Below are positions 46,401 to 51,419 of a stretch of DNA of 64,000 bases, in pieces. A program made the position numbers and the translations under genes. The notes below the pieces were generated by a model. It made no database searches. It saw only the letters and a list, made by a program, of their open reading frames with translations, and had not been told where the DNA came from. The stretch is from Pyrrhosoma nymphula. Its lineage: Eukaryota; Arthropoda; Insecta; Odonata; Coenagrionidae. The stretch spans positions 78,691,094 through 78,755,093 of the forward strand of contig OY754337.1 in NCBI GenBank assembly GCA_963573305.1. Direction: 5' to 3'. Positions within the stretch are counted from its first letter, which is position 1. Each line of letters opens with the position of its first letter.

Positions 46401-47513
46401 ATAGTTGACCTGAAGATGATGTGTAAAACATCAAAACCTTGGTCGTAATTAAGGATGAGTCGATTCCAAATGTCAATTCTTGATTCCACCGATTCTCAGG
46501 CTTAGAATCGGTAATGAGAATTGATCGCCTAAAGTCGATTCTGATTCCATCGATTCCAGATAGATAAATATTTTAAACATAGACTCTAAGCTGAGGATGT
46601 ATTTGCTATTTGTCATTAAATACACTTTTTTAGTGACCCAATTGTCTTTGTTATTTTATTCCAGCCAGTACTTGAATTTAAATGATAGTCGTACACTACT
46701 GGTATATCAATATCCCACCTGATATTAGGAATAAGAATCGATGGAATCGGAATCGGGAATGGATTTGAAAGAATCGGAATAAAAAAATGTGGAATCAGCT
46801 CATCCCTAGTCATAATAGTCTTTTTTTTATTTTTATTTGTGTGAAATTGCTCTTAACTCTTTAGCCTTATCATGTAGAAATTACATGCCGTATCGCCTGA
46901 ATCTTCAGAATTCAATGTAGTTATGCATAATTAGTTTTTTGAGTTACCATGATAAAAATTTGTACTCTCATTTGGCCATATGAAAGCCGTCGAAGTTCTT
47001 TTATCTCTTGAGAAGTTGATATCAGAAAGAGTGGCAGCTATTGCTGAATGCCTCTTAATAAGGAGGCATACGTGTCTATAAAAAGGAGAGATGCAAAAAA
47101 ACTTATTCCTATCTAATTATAAGGAAACTATTTAAAATAGATATATGTATGTAGTTGATTTCAGTTTTTGGAAATGTGTACTTGACATATTATAGACACG
47201 TTGTGACTCGTGATATATTTTTGTGTTCATAATATTGTTTTTTCCTCGTTCATTCCTTTCCAGAATGGAGAATTATACAATGAATAATGGGAACCTTTAT
47301 TGCTTGACTCATTTCAAGCAACTCTTCATTTCCAAGGGTAATTATGATGATGCCTTTGGTTCTGATCAACACAAGCGAAAGTGGTCGTCTTCTCTGAAGG
47401 AGTCGAAACAGGAGGAAGGTGACGTAGATGATGAGAATGTGAAAAGCAAGGGGATTGAATTTAGGGACAACTTTTTTGATGACGATTCCTTTTGCACAGA
47501 AGATTTGCAGTGA
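4263..47513 (+). CDS. LIM-domain actin-binding protein, EPLIN/LIMA1-like (6 visible exons, 5' incomplete)
   Basis: Six exons (4263-4436, 7406-7571, 8166-8353, 11916-12146, 44539-44672, 47264-47513) join in phases 0/1/0/0/2 into 380 codons plus TGA. From the sequence: residues about 8-19, 69-81 and 160-171 each contain a VVR/LVRxxDxxED motif; about 130-158 is an acidic run; 263-314 is one complete LIM domain with spacing C-x2-C-x17-H-x2-C-x2-C-x2-C-x17-C-x2-H; the segment QLFISKGNYDDAFG follows directly. A single LIM domain followed by QLFxSKGNYDxxFG is characteristic of EPLIN/LIMA1-family proteins, which in vertebrates bundle and stabilise actin filaments and link cadherin-catenin complexes to actin. 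Cytoskeletal function here is inferred from family. No signal peptide or membrane segment is seen. The 5' end is probably beyond the window; further exons hidden in the 32-kb intron cannot be excluded. Confidence 0.85.
4437..7405 (+). other. Intron 1 of LIM gene
   Basis: About 3 kb of AT-rich sequence with no coding features and no clear mobile element. It ends in the acceptor TTCTCAG before 7406. Confidence 0.7.
7406..7571 (+). CDS. LIM gene, visible exon 2
   Basis: Starts after TTCTCAG and ends at GAAG|GTGAGT, a near-consensus donor, leaving phase 1. It encodes the second VVR motif (DPNVVRCEDAPEDE) and the helical stretch TTTKMLSLFRQMEENANK. The 166-bp length fits the neighbouring phases exactly. 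Confidence 0.88.
7572..8165 (+). other. Intron 2 of LIM gene
   Basis: Short (594 bp) AT-rich intron bounded by GTGAGT and TTGCATAG. No inserted element is seen. Confidence 0.8.
8166..8353 (+). CDS. LIM gene, visible exon 3 (acidic)
   Basis: Acceptor GCATAG; donor CAG|GTGTGC, phase 0. It begins with proline-rich PKPLKRFTPPPDY, then a run of nearly uninterrupted glutamate and aspartate of about 28 residues coded by a purine-rich GAG/GAA/GAC tract, then the third VVR-type motif (DPNLVRASDKVEDE). The acidic tract is likely unstructured. Confidence 0.88.
8354..8729 (+). other. Intron 3, part left of the piggyBac-like insertion
   Basis: AT-rich sequence with no coding or repeat feature between the exon 3 donor and the TTAA target of the inserted element. 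Confidence 0.6.
8730..10888 (+). mobile_element. piggyBac-like transposon (non-functional), TTAA-flanked
   Basis: The element runs from CCGCTTCCC (8734) to GGGAAGCGG (10884) and is flanked on both sides by TTAA (8730-8733, 10885-10888), the target duplication of the piggyBac superfamily. Just inside the left end lie three palindromic motifs, GCCCGAGTATACTCGGGC at 8749-8766 (perfect), a one-base variant at 8792-8809 and a degenerate one at 8841-8857, probably transposase-binding sites. The interior carries a broken piggyBac transposase. It sits in intron 3 of the LIM gene in the same orientation. Confidence 0.9.
9490..10500 (+). pseudogene. piggyBac-like transposase remnant
   Basis: Translation across several frames shows NPPPAPPRFLFEGISLMNFD, typical of the region before the catalytic core; then KGRLGWRQFMLMKRASFG; then FVLCESRTGYVW and LTTDNFYTTPDLADLLASHS. 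These are hallmark segments of the piggyBac DDE_Tnp_1_7 domain. Breaks seen: stops and frame changes between 9520 and 10020; the first catalytic Asp motif (usually IDE) reads IKK; a frame change at about 10172; an in-frame TGA at 10323. The C-terminal part, with the third catalytic Asp and the Cys-rich domain, is not recognisable. Inactive. Confidence 0.85.
10889..11915 (+). other. Intron 3, part right of the piggyBac-like insertion
   Basis: AT-rich sequence with no coding feature; ends with the acceptor CCCATTGCAG before exon 4. Confidence 0.6.
11916..12146 (+). CDS. LIM gene, visible exon 4
   Basis: Acceptor CCATTGCAG, donor GTG|GTGAGT, 231 bp, phase 0 at both ends. It encodes two related helical segments, ARAKSLKAKFERWEADMERK and TRNLRARFESLQSD, rich in Arg/Lys/Glu and likely alpha-helical or coiled. 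It ends RVNRFV, just before the LIM-domain exon. Confidence 0.88.
12258..14310. mobile_element. hAT-like non-autonomous element, 2.05 kb
   Basis: Termini TAGGGATGTGCGAGTA (12258) and its reverse complement ending CATCCCTA (14310) are flanked by identical 8-bp duplications GCTATTAT (12250-12257 and 14311-14318), diagnostic of hAT-type insertion. Subterminal regions are rich in ACTCGAGTCGAG-like motifs. No transposase was recognised inside. A second TAGGGATGAGCGGG-like start near 12506 suggests another, truncated, element nested within. A perfect 12-bp hairpin lies at 14084-14112. Confidence 0.88.
14319..16056 (+). other. Intron 4 sequence without features
   Basis: AT-rich intronic DNA; no exon, tRNA or element border was seen on either strand. 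Confidence 0.6.
16057..16425 (-). pseudogene. pogo/Tigger-like element fragment: transposase C-terminus and terminal repeat
   Basis: On the - strand the sequence reads DIEELIDDHR, then NTEELQELEHMDEGSSCEED and KELLSSWDTVQRILEK. This is the acidic tail that follows the DDE domain in Tigger/jerky-type transposases, where a (V/I)EELxxxHxxxLTxEELxELE pattern is standard. The fragment ends at 16057 in CAGTAAAACC, a Tigger-like terminal repeat. A frame change near 16378 breaks the reading. The catalytic part and the other end are missing, so it is a truncated relic. Confidence 0.7.
16738..16879. repeat. Foldback repeat with CTGATGA...GAAAC motif
   Basis: An imperfect palindrome centred on GGGCCC (16806-16811), arms about 65-70 bp. 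Each half, read outward from the centre, contains CCCTGATGA, then a TCGTACATCGAAAC-like segment and GTCGGCAGAA. The combination of CTGATGA and GAAAC recalls the conserved core of hammerhead ribozymes; see findings. Confidence 0.7.
16880..18532 (+). other. Intron 4 sequence without features
   Basis: AT-rich DNA; no exon, RNA gene or element boundary recognised. Confidence 0.6.
18533..18865 (+). mobile_element. LINE 3' end (reverse-transcriptase C-terminus)
   Basis: A + frame encodes EGVMRGDGLLKAMIEGRMLG followed by KRGRGRKRIGFMDGMKKG and a short tail to a stop at 18782-18784. The GDGLLKxxIEGRxxGKRGRGRxRxxxxD pattern is the usual carboxy end of insect non-LTR retrotransposon ORF2 proteins. It is followed by about 60 bases and a short (ATGA)n tail near 18846-18860, as expected for the 3' terminus of elements with simple-repeat tails. 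The rest of the LINE is absent, consistent with 5' truncation. Confidence 0.75.
19720..20222 (-). pseudogene. pogo/Tigger-like transposase remnant
   Basis: Read on the - strand from an ATG at 20222: MANKRAR, a stop, then SFEEKINFVQRE (N-terminal helix-turn-helix), a frame change, then VSLTEELDIPGSTWNTTVK and RRKFIKYSNYDELEEILKTL (second DNA-binding motif). A further frame change and internal deletion lead to NVDETGLFF, the first catalytic Asp motif of pogo transposases, and then segments resembling LLGANPDGNVTEALCF. The rest of the catalytic domain is missing. Several stops and frameshifts make it inactive. Confidence 0.8.
20531..21068. mobile_element. Harbinger/PIF-type MITE nested in the pogo-like element
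   Basis: Terminal inverted repeats begin AGCCCGTATGACACTTCCCA and continue through TTTATTGGCCAAT, with the exact inverse at the right end. Both sides carry TTA (20528-20530 and 21069-21071), the 3-bp target duplication of PIF/Harbinger elements. The interior is non-coding, with repeated CCAATATTG-like words. It must be younger than its host element. Confidence 0.9.
21452..22724 (+). other. Intron 4 sequence without features
   Basis: No exon or element recognised; AT-rich with ordinary complexity. Confidence 0.55.
22725..22935. mobile_element. Pogo/Tigger-like terminal fragment
   Basis: Starts after TA with CTGTAGAACCTCGGATATAC, followed by repeats of CCTCACTTATAC/ATGAAAC-like words and two TTTTTGGTCCCGTGA / TTCTGGTCCCATGA boxes. 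This is the composition of the ends of Tigger-type elements. No matching second end was found nearby. Confidence 0.45.
22936..23926. other. Unassigned sequence with a perfect hairpin
   Basis: A 147-codon frame on the - strand (23611-23168) has no recognisable domain and no splice support, so it is not called a gene. At 23605-23644 the sequence TATCCATTTTGAATAAAAA is followed, after two bases, by its exact reverse complement (19-bp arms). A segment at about 23870-23901 (GCGATGAGTGAAATGTGATA) resembles 13990-14017, showing a shared dispersed repeat. Confidence 0.5.
24206..24442 (-). pseudogene. Possible BED/CGGBP1-like zinc-finger remnant
   Basis: The - strand frame contains FQYQKDGFYCIDK, YNCQVAWERLNW and NLKSSKHVTAANFHKDGN. 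DGFYCxxC...V.WER....L.S.KH is the layout of the zinc-binding segment found at the N-terminus of hAT-related proteins and CGGBP1. The spacing is not perfect and the frame is short. The location inside a hAT-like element supports the reading. Confidence 0.4.
25051..25884 (+). repeat. Five-copy ~171-bp tandem repeat
   Basis: The block GAAATGAAACAACTCAAAG recurs at 25129, 25300, 25471, 25642 and 25816, a spacing of 171, 171, 171 and 174. Each monomer also contains GCATGCGCAGTCCGTCTC, CTTCAAATC(C/T)GTAGTAG and a CGGAAAAATA(C/T)GTCTCTC-like block. By eye the inner copies are the most alike and the outer ones more diverged. Because 171 is a multiple of three, long open frames run through the array; they are probably a by-product rather than a gene. 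Confidence 0.9.
26574..26934 (+). other. Intron 4 sequence without features
   Basis: No exon or element recognised between the hAT-like element and the pogo-like terminus. Confidence 0.5.
26935..27016. mobile_element. Pogo/Tigger-like right-end fragment
   Basis: Contains TTTGGTCCCTTGAATTTCGA and ends AACAAGGCTTTACTG followed by TA, the terminal pattern of Tigger-type elements. No coding remnant and no left partner were found. Confidence 0.5.
27019..34463 (+). other. Long AT-rich intron stretch
   Basis: About 7.4 kb with no supported exon, RNA gene or dated element. A GTGACGTCACC palindrome occurs near 28151 in a short GC-richer patch. Runs of GGGGGG near 34310-34375, with a TTTGACAATTGTTGACA core, look like a degenerate low-copy repeat also seen at 34985-35030 and 35730-35760. 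Confidence 0.55.
34464..34751. mobile_element. MITE with long terminal inverted repeats, 288 bp
   Basis: The left end GGGGCCTATTATGTAATTCA is matched by the inverse at the right end (TGAGTTACATAATAGGCCCC). The inverted similarity continues inwards through AAGGAGTTATAATGGC and, near the middle, AACTCCAATCGGAGTT-like words. ATA occurs directly at both ends, a possible 3-bp target duplication. It has no coding capacity. Superfamily not certain. Confidence 0.85.
35031..35717. mobile_element. Foldback element with tRNA-like segments and 12-bp target duplication
   Basis: An insertion of 687 bp is flanked by exact 12-bp direct repeats GGGTCACAGAAA (35019-35030 and 35718-35729). Internally about 275 bp on the left (35032-35310) is inverted on the right (35357-35650), around a loop of about 46 bases that itself holds CACACAATTGTGTG. 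Both arms carry the same tRNA-like sequence in opposite orientation; the left copy has lost about 15 bases. The right end repeats part of the unit again. No protein is encoded. Confidence 0.85.
35549..35619 (+). repeat. tRNA-like sequence in foldback arm
   Basis: A 71-base segment with a tRNA outline: an acceptor stem GCCTGGG/TCCAGGC (six Watson-Crick pairs and one G-U), an A box TAGCTTAACTGG, and a perfect T-arm CTGGG-TTTGAAT-CCCAG with B box GGTTTGAATCC. The anticodon arm pairs badly and position 33 is not T, so it is a tRNA-derived repeat with an intact internal promoter and not a decoding tRNA. A degenerate inverse copy is at 35063-35118. Confidence 0.7.
35730..37133 (+). other. Intron 4 sequence without features
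   Basis: AT-rich. A GC-rich piece at about 36620-36695 ending CCTTAATCCACCCCTG resembles a transposon end but has no partner. A poly-A run lies at about 36914-36928. Confidence 0.5.
37134..40147. mobile_element. TIR element, ~3 kb, possibly composite
   Basis: The left end AGGGTTGACATATGTCCTCA and the right end, whose inverse reads AGGGTTACCATACGTCCTCA, agree over about 36 bases including CATTTTTGCA. Similar GTCCTCATTTTT blocks recur inside at 37399-37445, 37845-37905 and, more diverged, at 39550-39590, so several related ends may have piled up. No target duplication is clear and no transposase was recognised. The interior holds GC-richer stretches at about 38260-38760. Confidence 0.6.
40803..41070. 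repeat. Near-perfect inverted repeat, ~125-bp arms
   Basis: Arms 40803-40929 and 40947-41070 are reverse complements with only about ten differences, around a 17-base spacer. The innermost 58 bases or so of each arm, up to AATATTAACATGTTT, match almost without error. A transcript would fold into a long hairpin. No target duplication or element family is apparent. Confidence 0.88.
41071..41930 (+). other. Unassigned intron stretch
   Basis: GC content is moderately higher than around it and several short frames exist on both strands, but no domain was recognised. It may be remains of an old repeat. Confidence 0.45.
41931..42681. mobile_element. Non-autonomous element with ~55-bp terminal inverted repeats
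   Basis: The left end GCAAAGTAAAGATAAAAAAA continues with ACTCCAATGGCC, AAAGTTTTTGT and ACACGTCA. The right end carries the inverse of each block with a few mismatches, finishing TTTTTATCTCCGCTTTGC. The interior (about 640 bp) has no recognised protein. No clean target duplication was found, so the superfamily is open. Confidence 0.75.
42682..44089 (+). other. Intron 4 sequence without features
   Basis: AT-rich; no exon or element seen. Confidence 0.55.
44090..44160 (+). repeat. Degenerate tRNA-like repeat
   Basis: It begins GCCTGGGTAGATAAATTGGC and ends CTCGAGTCCAGG, matching both ends of the tRNA-like unit at 35549-35619; the upstream CCACAGTG resembles that unit's TTCACAGTG. It is a diverged copy of the same family with a damaged anticodon arm and B box. 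Confidence 0.5.
44208..44317. mobile_element. Tiny hAT-like MITE, 110 bp
   Basis: Ends CATAGGAGTATC and GATATGCCTATG are flanked by identical 8-bp duplications GTTTCCAC (44200-44207 and 44318-44325). The interior is mostly an AAGGGGGGG / CCCCCCCC inverted pair, predicted to form a G-C hairpin. Confidence 0.85.
44539..44672 (+). CDS. LIM gene, exon 5 (first zinc finger of the LIM domain)
   Basis: Acceptor AAATTTGCAG, donor AG|GTAACT, 134 bp, leaving phase 2. It encodes CSKCGKRVYPLEKVEANGKV, then LHKACFRCLQC. All four ligands of the first LIM zinc site (C263, C266, H284, C287) and two of the second (C290, C293) are here. The exon follows the 32-kb intron. Confidence 0.93.
44673..45408 (+). other. 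Intron 5, left part, with tRNA-like relic
   Basis: Mostly featureless. On the - strand, 45192-45130 has a B-box-like GGGTTCAAAT preceded by GGTGGCGGGGTAACA about 40 bases earlier, the outline of a tRNA-derived repeat, though the stems do not pair well. Confidence 0.45.
45409..45931. mobile_element. hAT-like non-autonomous element, 523 bp
   Basis: Termini CATAGGCGTAGCCA and TGGCTACGCCTATG are exact inverses, and both sides carry ACCCTACT (45401-45408, 45932-45939), an 8-bp target duplication. GGTGTGGCAC-like words occur just inside both ends. No transposase. It shares the CATAGG end with the 110-bp MITE at 44208, so both may be mobilised by one family. Confidence 0.9.
46332..46829. repeat. 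Foldback repeat split by a nested MITE
   Basis: The left arm (TAAAAAAAGACTATATTACG, then ACCAAGGTTTCAATGTTTTA and CACATCATCTTCAGGT) is inverted from about 46409 to 46449 and then resumes at 46817-46829 (AGTCTTTTTTT), after an inserted 359-bp element. Each arm read outward contains CTGAAGATGATGTGTAAAAC, then AT, AAAACC or GAAACC, and TTGGTCG. Removing the insertion restores a regular palindrome with about 58-bp arms. Confidence 0.8.
46450..46808. mobile_element. hAT-like MITE inserted in the foldback
   Basis: The ends TAAGGATGAGTCGATTCC and GGAATCAGCTCATCCCTA are inverted. The flanking 8-mers GTCGTAAT (46442-46449) and GTCATAAT (46809-46816) differ at one base. The inner sequence is rich in GATTCC/GGAATC words. 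The restored foldback on either side confirms the borders. Confidence 0.85.
46830..47263 (+). other. Intron 5, right part
   Basis: AT-rich; ends in a good pyrimidine tract and acceptor CATTCCTTTCCAG before the last exon. Confidence 0.7.
47264..47513 (+). CDS. LIM gene, exon 6 (end of LIM domain and C-terminus)
   Basis: The acceptor CCTTTCCAG joins phase 2 of exon 5 to complete an Arg codon. It encodes NNGNLYCLTHFKQLFISKGN and YDDAFG, providing the last two zinc ligands (C311, H314), then a 50-residue polar tail with acidic clusters ending SFCTEDLQ and the stop TGA at 47511-47513. The QLFxSKGNYDxxFG block just after the LIM domain is the best single pointer to the EPLIN/LIMA1 family. Confidence 0.92.
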
Positions 47514-48645
47514 GTTTCTAGTGTGACGTGCTTGTTTAATGAATGCGGCAAAGGAGGATGCGTATTGGATTCAGCCCTCTGGTAGGGCTAGCAAATTGCT
47601 CACAACTCCCTCCTAAATATAGGTATGAATGTCTCAAATTCATGGGGACTTATTGAAGCATGCTCTTCTTTCATGAGCACCTGATCAGCAGTATCCACTC
47701 ATTATTGGCTACATTCTTTGAAGATGCCTGTGCCATATAATACTGCCATTGTTTATCTTATTTTTCATGCATTTATAAAGAATATTTTTAATGAAAAAAA
47801 CTGATGTTTGTAGAGAATCGAAAGTCATTTACTGGACTGATAGATCATTGGAAGCTAATTAGAACATTTCAGTGACATCAAAATGACAGTGGGGCTTTTA
47901 AAAAAATATTTTATATTAAATATTCATCGTTCAGTTTTAACCTGATGACATTTGTGGCTCCTATAAGGTAGGATTGAGGCTTTTCCAGTGATGTACAAGG
48001 AACTGAAAATGTTATTTGAATTGTAAATGTGTTATGTATTATTCTGGAAGGGCATCAGAAAGATAGTTATTATAATAATGATGTATTATATGAGTAAATG
48101 TATACCCATAATTACGTGCCATATTCTTTGTTGAAAGTTTAGGCATTGTTGATGTTATTGCCTTGTTTTATGTTCCTGATTATTGTCTTTGTAATATATA
48201 AACAGCGATAAATATTTTGCTAATAGTTTACATACATGTTAAGAGAATATTCCTGTGTCTCAGCTATTTGAAATTCTGAGTCAGACTTTGGCATGTGAAC
48301 TTGTGTCCCCGGATTACTTTTCAACAAAATTACTACAGTTGAGAGCTCTAAAGAGAGATTAAAGTGGACCATAAATTGTGTCACATGTCAATCTGGATGA
48401 AATCATTTAAGCGTGACGGATGCAAGGATTTCTGGAGGTTCTGACGAAGTGTGATACCACACAATTAAATTTAGTTTACCCCCAGACTATCATGAGATGT
48501 TTTATTCTTCCTGAGGAGTGTTTTGTAAAATTTTGTGACTTAATAATATATGACATTATTTATGGACAATATGAAAATATTTTTCCCTGTTTTGTCAGTT
48601 GCCTTTGTGTTAAGTAATGAATAAATGTTGAATTATTGACATTAT
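47514..48645 (+). other. Probable 3' UTR of the LIM gene
   Basis: Uninterrupted AT-rich sequence without repeats after the stop codon. The first AATAAA seen in this stretch is at 48620-48625, about 1.1 kb downstream, and is taken as the likely polyadenylation signal. The exact end cannot be set without transcript data. Confidence 0.5.
48620..48625 (+). terminator. Putative polyadenylation signal AATAAA
   Basis: Canonical hexamer in the sequence TGAATAAATGTTG, about 1.1 kb after the LIM-gene stop; a T-rich stretch follows within 40 bases. Confidence 0.4.
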
Positions 48646-50040
48646 GGAATGTATTCATATTTGGGAGTAACTCTCTGTGGAATATGACTCAAAATGAATT
48701 TAAGTGAAGATCAGTGATATTCCATTTTAATCATTAACCTGGTAGTATTCATGCATGTGGTTTTCGGCACTTTACTCCACTCACAGGGTGTTTCTGAAAC
48801 CCCAGTGATAACATTTGAAATGTTGCAAACGACTATTTGTTGTTATTAGGTTTACAGGAGTTCAAACAGTGTGTGTCCAGAAGGGGAATATTCGGTTAGG
48901 TGGGATTTGAGGGTGAGATTGGGTGGAGTGTATTGATTTGATCACAGCCCCTCGATTGTAGGCACACCTACCTACATTGACGTTGGGTGTGCCTAGATTC
49001 AAGGGACTATTGCTTACCACACACACTGTGTATCGGCCATTAATCGAGTCTCATTTTTGGCCTCCAATTTTAGACACTTCCGTTTGTGTCACATTGATTA
49101 AATTTGGCACCAAGGTAGAGGTCGTATGTTTTGTTGACTGAAGGCGACATTTTAGAAATTTGACCTTTCGACCCTAGAATGGGGTCCAATCCACAAATCC
49201 AAATTGTGCCTAGCGGGCTTTCAATATTAAAAACTTCGAGACAAAAAAGTCGGAATTTTATTTGCAAAACTCAAAATTCAAAGGTTTTTGGTCATGTGGA
49301 ATACGATGTAACCACTTCCGGTTTTTGGAAATCCAACAGTGACCCCCAGAAAAGCACATTTAAGCCAGGAGTGGTCGCTAAGCTACCATCACGCGAGCGG
49401 TCGCATGTGAGACTTATTCTCACACTCAGGTGTATCATTGATAATCTATCATAGAGCGTTTATTGGCAATATATTACACAATATTTAGATTTAATATATT
49501 TCTCTTAATGTTCATTTCAAACATTGGTTCCCACATATTACTGATACAATTAAGTAATCATTGCAACGTTTACTGGCGATGACATCGTTGGGTATCAATG
49601 AAGAAAATTGCCATTCTCAAGAAGAAATATTTATTTATGAGGACATACTTTCTCATGACTCATAAATTTGCATTAACATATCTGCTCTCCACGAAATGAA
49701 TCAACTTTGCCTGCATGTTGCGAAAGTGTAACGCAACTGAGTGATACAAAAACACTAACGTCCGTGGTTGCACAATGAGAAAAAGTCTCACACCTCTTAG
49801 CCGACGGTATCAGACATCATTACACAGCTGCGGATGCTTCATTTATACTTTATGGGACGGTCGGTCAATAGGAAGAGGTAAAAAGTCAGATAGAAGGAAA
49901 GAAAGCTTATTCTAACTCAGGTTTACGAAATAAGCACAAGTTTAAATTCGGTGTGAGAGAAAATCTCATAGCGCAACCAATTGCGGGTTAAGGCCACAGG
50001 AATGACCAAAAGTGAATTGGGACATGAAAAGTGTCGAGTA
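48646..50040. other. Intergenic sequence with a short hairpin
   Basis: No gene seen. A compact hairpin occurs at 48948-49006 with arms around TAGGCACACC / GGTGTGCCTA and a 17-base loop. Several short frames near 49070-49450 have no recognisable product. Confidence 0.5.
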
Positions 50041-50435
50041 ATAGGTTTTAAAGGGTACCAAAGTCGATGGTAAGGTCCTCAGATCCCTCTTGCCATCCCT
50101 TGACTTCCAAGGGTTACGCAGGGATCAAAGGTCATGAGGTGTCAGCAAGCAAGCTGGGGCAACAAAGTCTCGAATCATAGGTTTAAAAAGGTGCCCAATT
50201 CGATGGTAAGGTCCCTCGTGGCATTCTCTGACCTCCAACGGTTATGCGGGGGTCAAAGGTCACGAGATGTAGCCAAGAAAATCGTGGCAACAAACGCGTT
50301 GAATCATAGGTTTAATAGGTTGCCAAATTTTGTGGTGAAGTCCCTAAGATCTCTCTGGTCATCCGTTGACCTCCCAAGGGTTACGCGGGGGCCAAAGGTC
50401 CCGAGGTGTAGCCCAGCACATCGGGGCAACAAGCC
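50041..50435. repeat. Three-copy ~130-bp tandem repeat
   Basis: The block ATAGGTTTWAA recurs at 50041, 50177 and 50306 (spacing 136 and 129). Each copy contains GATGG/GTGGT-AAGTCC, TGACCTCCAACGGTTATGCG or a close variant, GGGGTCAAAGGTCACGAG-type sequence, then GTAGCC and GGGGCAACAA. The copies differ at many positions, so the array is old. Confidence 0.85.
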
Positions 50436-50693
50436 CCGTATACTGTATATATTGTAATGGTTCCTTTTGAATGAGGGACATGGAATGTAAATGGAATGAA
50501 GTTCCGCGAATGGTGCCGAATATCCATTCGGCGAAGCAGCAGGTCAACCCAGAAAAGGATTGATACATTTAAACATAGTATATACGAGTAATAGAAACAT
50601 TTGACTATGATCCGCAGGTTCCGATTCTTGGATAAACGGTAGGCTCGTCCCTGGAATTCTGATGGTAGGGAGGTAGGCTTACCCTAATAGCAG

Positions 50694-50880
50694 AGAACGT
50701 TGTGACAACGTTTACAATGGGAAAAGGTACAAGTGCACACAACGTTGATGTTGGTTGTCGCAACGTTGCATGCACGTTGCATCAACATCCGAATTTTCCG
50801 AAAAACCACGTTGCTGCATCGTTATCAATGCAACATCGCTGCAACGTTATCGGTGCAACATTTTTAAGGCAACGTTAAGA
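50694..50880. repeat. Cluster of AACGTT / CAACGTTG words
   Basis: The palindromic core AACGTT occurs at least six times in under 190 bases, often as CAACGTTG or GCAACGTT, with extra ACGTTG and GCATGCACG words. It lies immediately left of the hAT transposase relic and may be the subterminal region of that or another element. Confidence 0.6.
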
Positions 50881-50909
50881 AATTTACATTTCGTTTTTTC
50901 CATTTAGTG

Positions 50910-51236
50910 TTCGTAAGATGTGGAAAAATGAATTAGAAGCAGGTTGATTATGGTGGCTTGATTATACATACCTCCCCATTCCTCCCAGCTATAGTGTATG
51001 CAATAAAGATTGGCCTGACCCTGCCAGCAACGATCTGCACAATTGAACGTTCGTTTAGCACCCTAAGGCGGGTCAAGACTTGGGACCCGAAATACAAAGG
51101 GATACAGCAGATTAAGCGGCCTTTGTTTGCTCAGTGTTCACAGGAAGAGAATAGATTAAGCATAAACTTTATCGACTCAGTTATAGACAAATTTGGTGCT
51201 GAATCAAGAAGGTTGAAGCTTTTGTTTAAACAGTAA
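50910..51236 (+). pseudogene. hAT transposase C-terminal relic
   Basis: Upstream, GTGGAAAAATGAATTAGAAG can be read WKNELEA; then comes a frame with IGLTLPATICTIERSFSTLR, RVKTW, and later IDKFGAESRRLKLLF before a TAA. (L)TLPxTxxTxERSFSTLRRxKTW is the signature of the hAT C-terminal dimerisation region. The segment that normally follows KTW (LRSTM..ERL) is diverged and the rest of the transposase is absent. A near-palindrome CAGGGGGGTGCAAGTGCACC (51370 onward) downstream may be part of an element end. Confidence 0.75.
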
Positions 51237-51419
51237 AACAATAGTAGTTTTCTTAAAAAGGATTTTTTTAGTTGTTCTTATTTGTAATGTTTTCATTTTC
51301 TAAATACACTGTTTCTATTCAAATTACAAAAGTAGTCGGTACAATCATTTCCCAAAATTTTTCATGAGCCAGGGGGGTGCAAGTGCACCCCCTGCTAATA
51401 GATATTCCTGGATAGTGAA

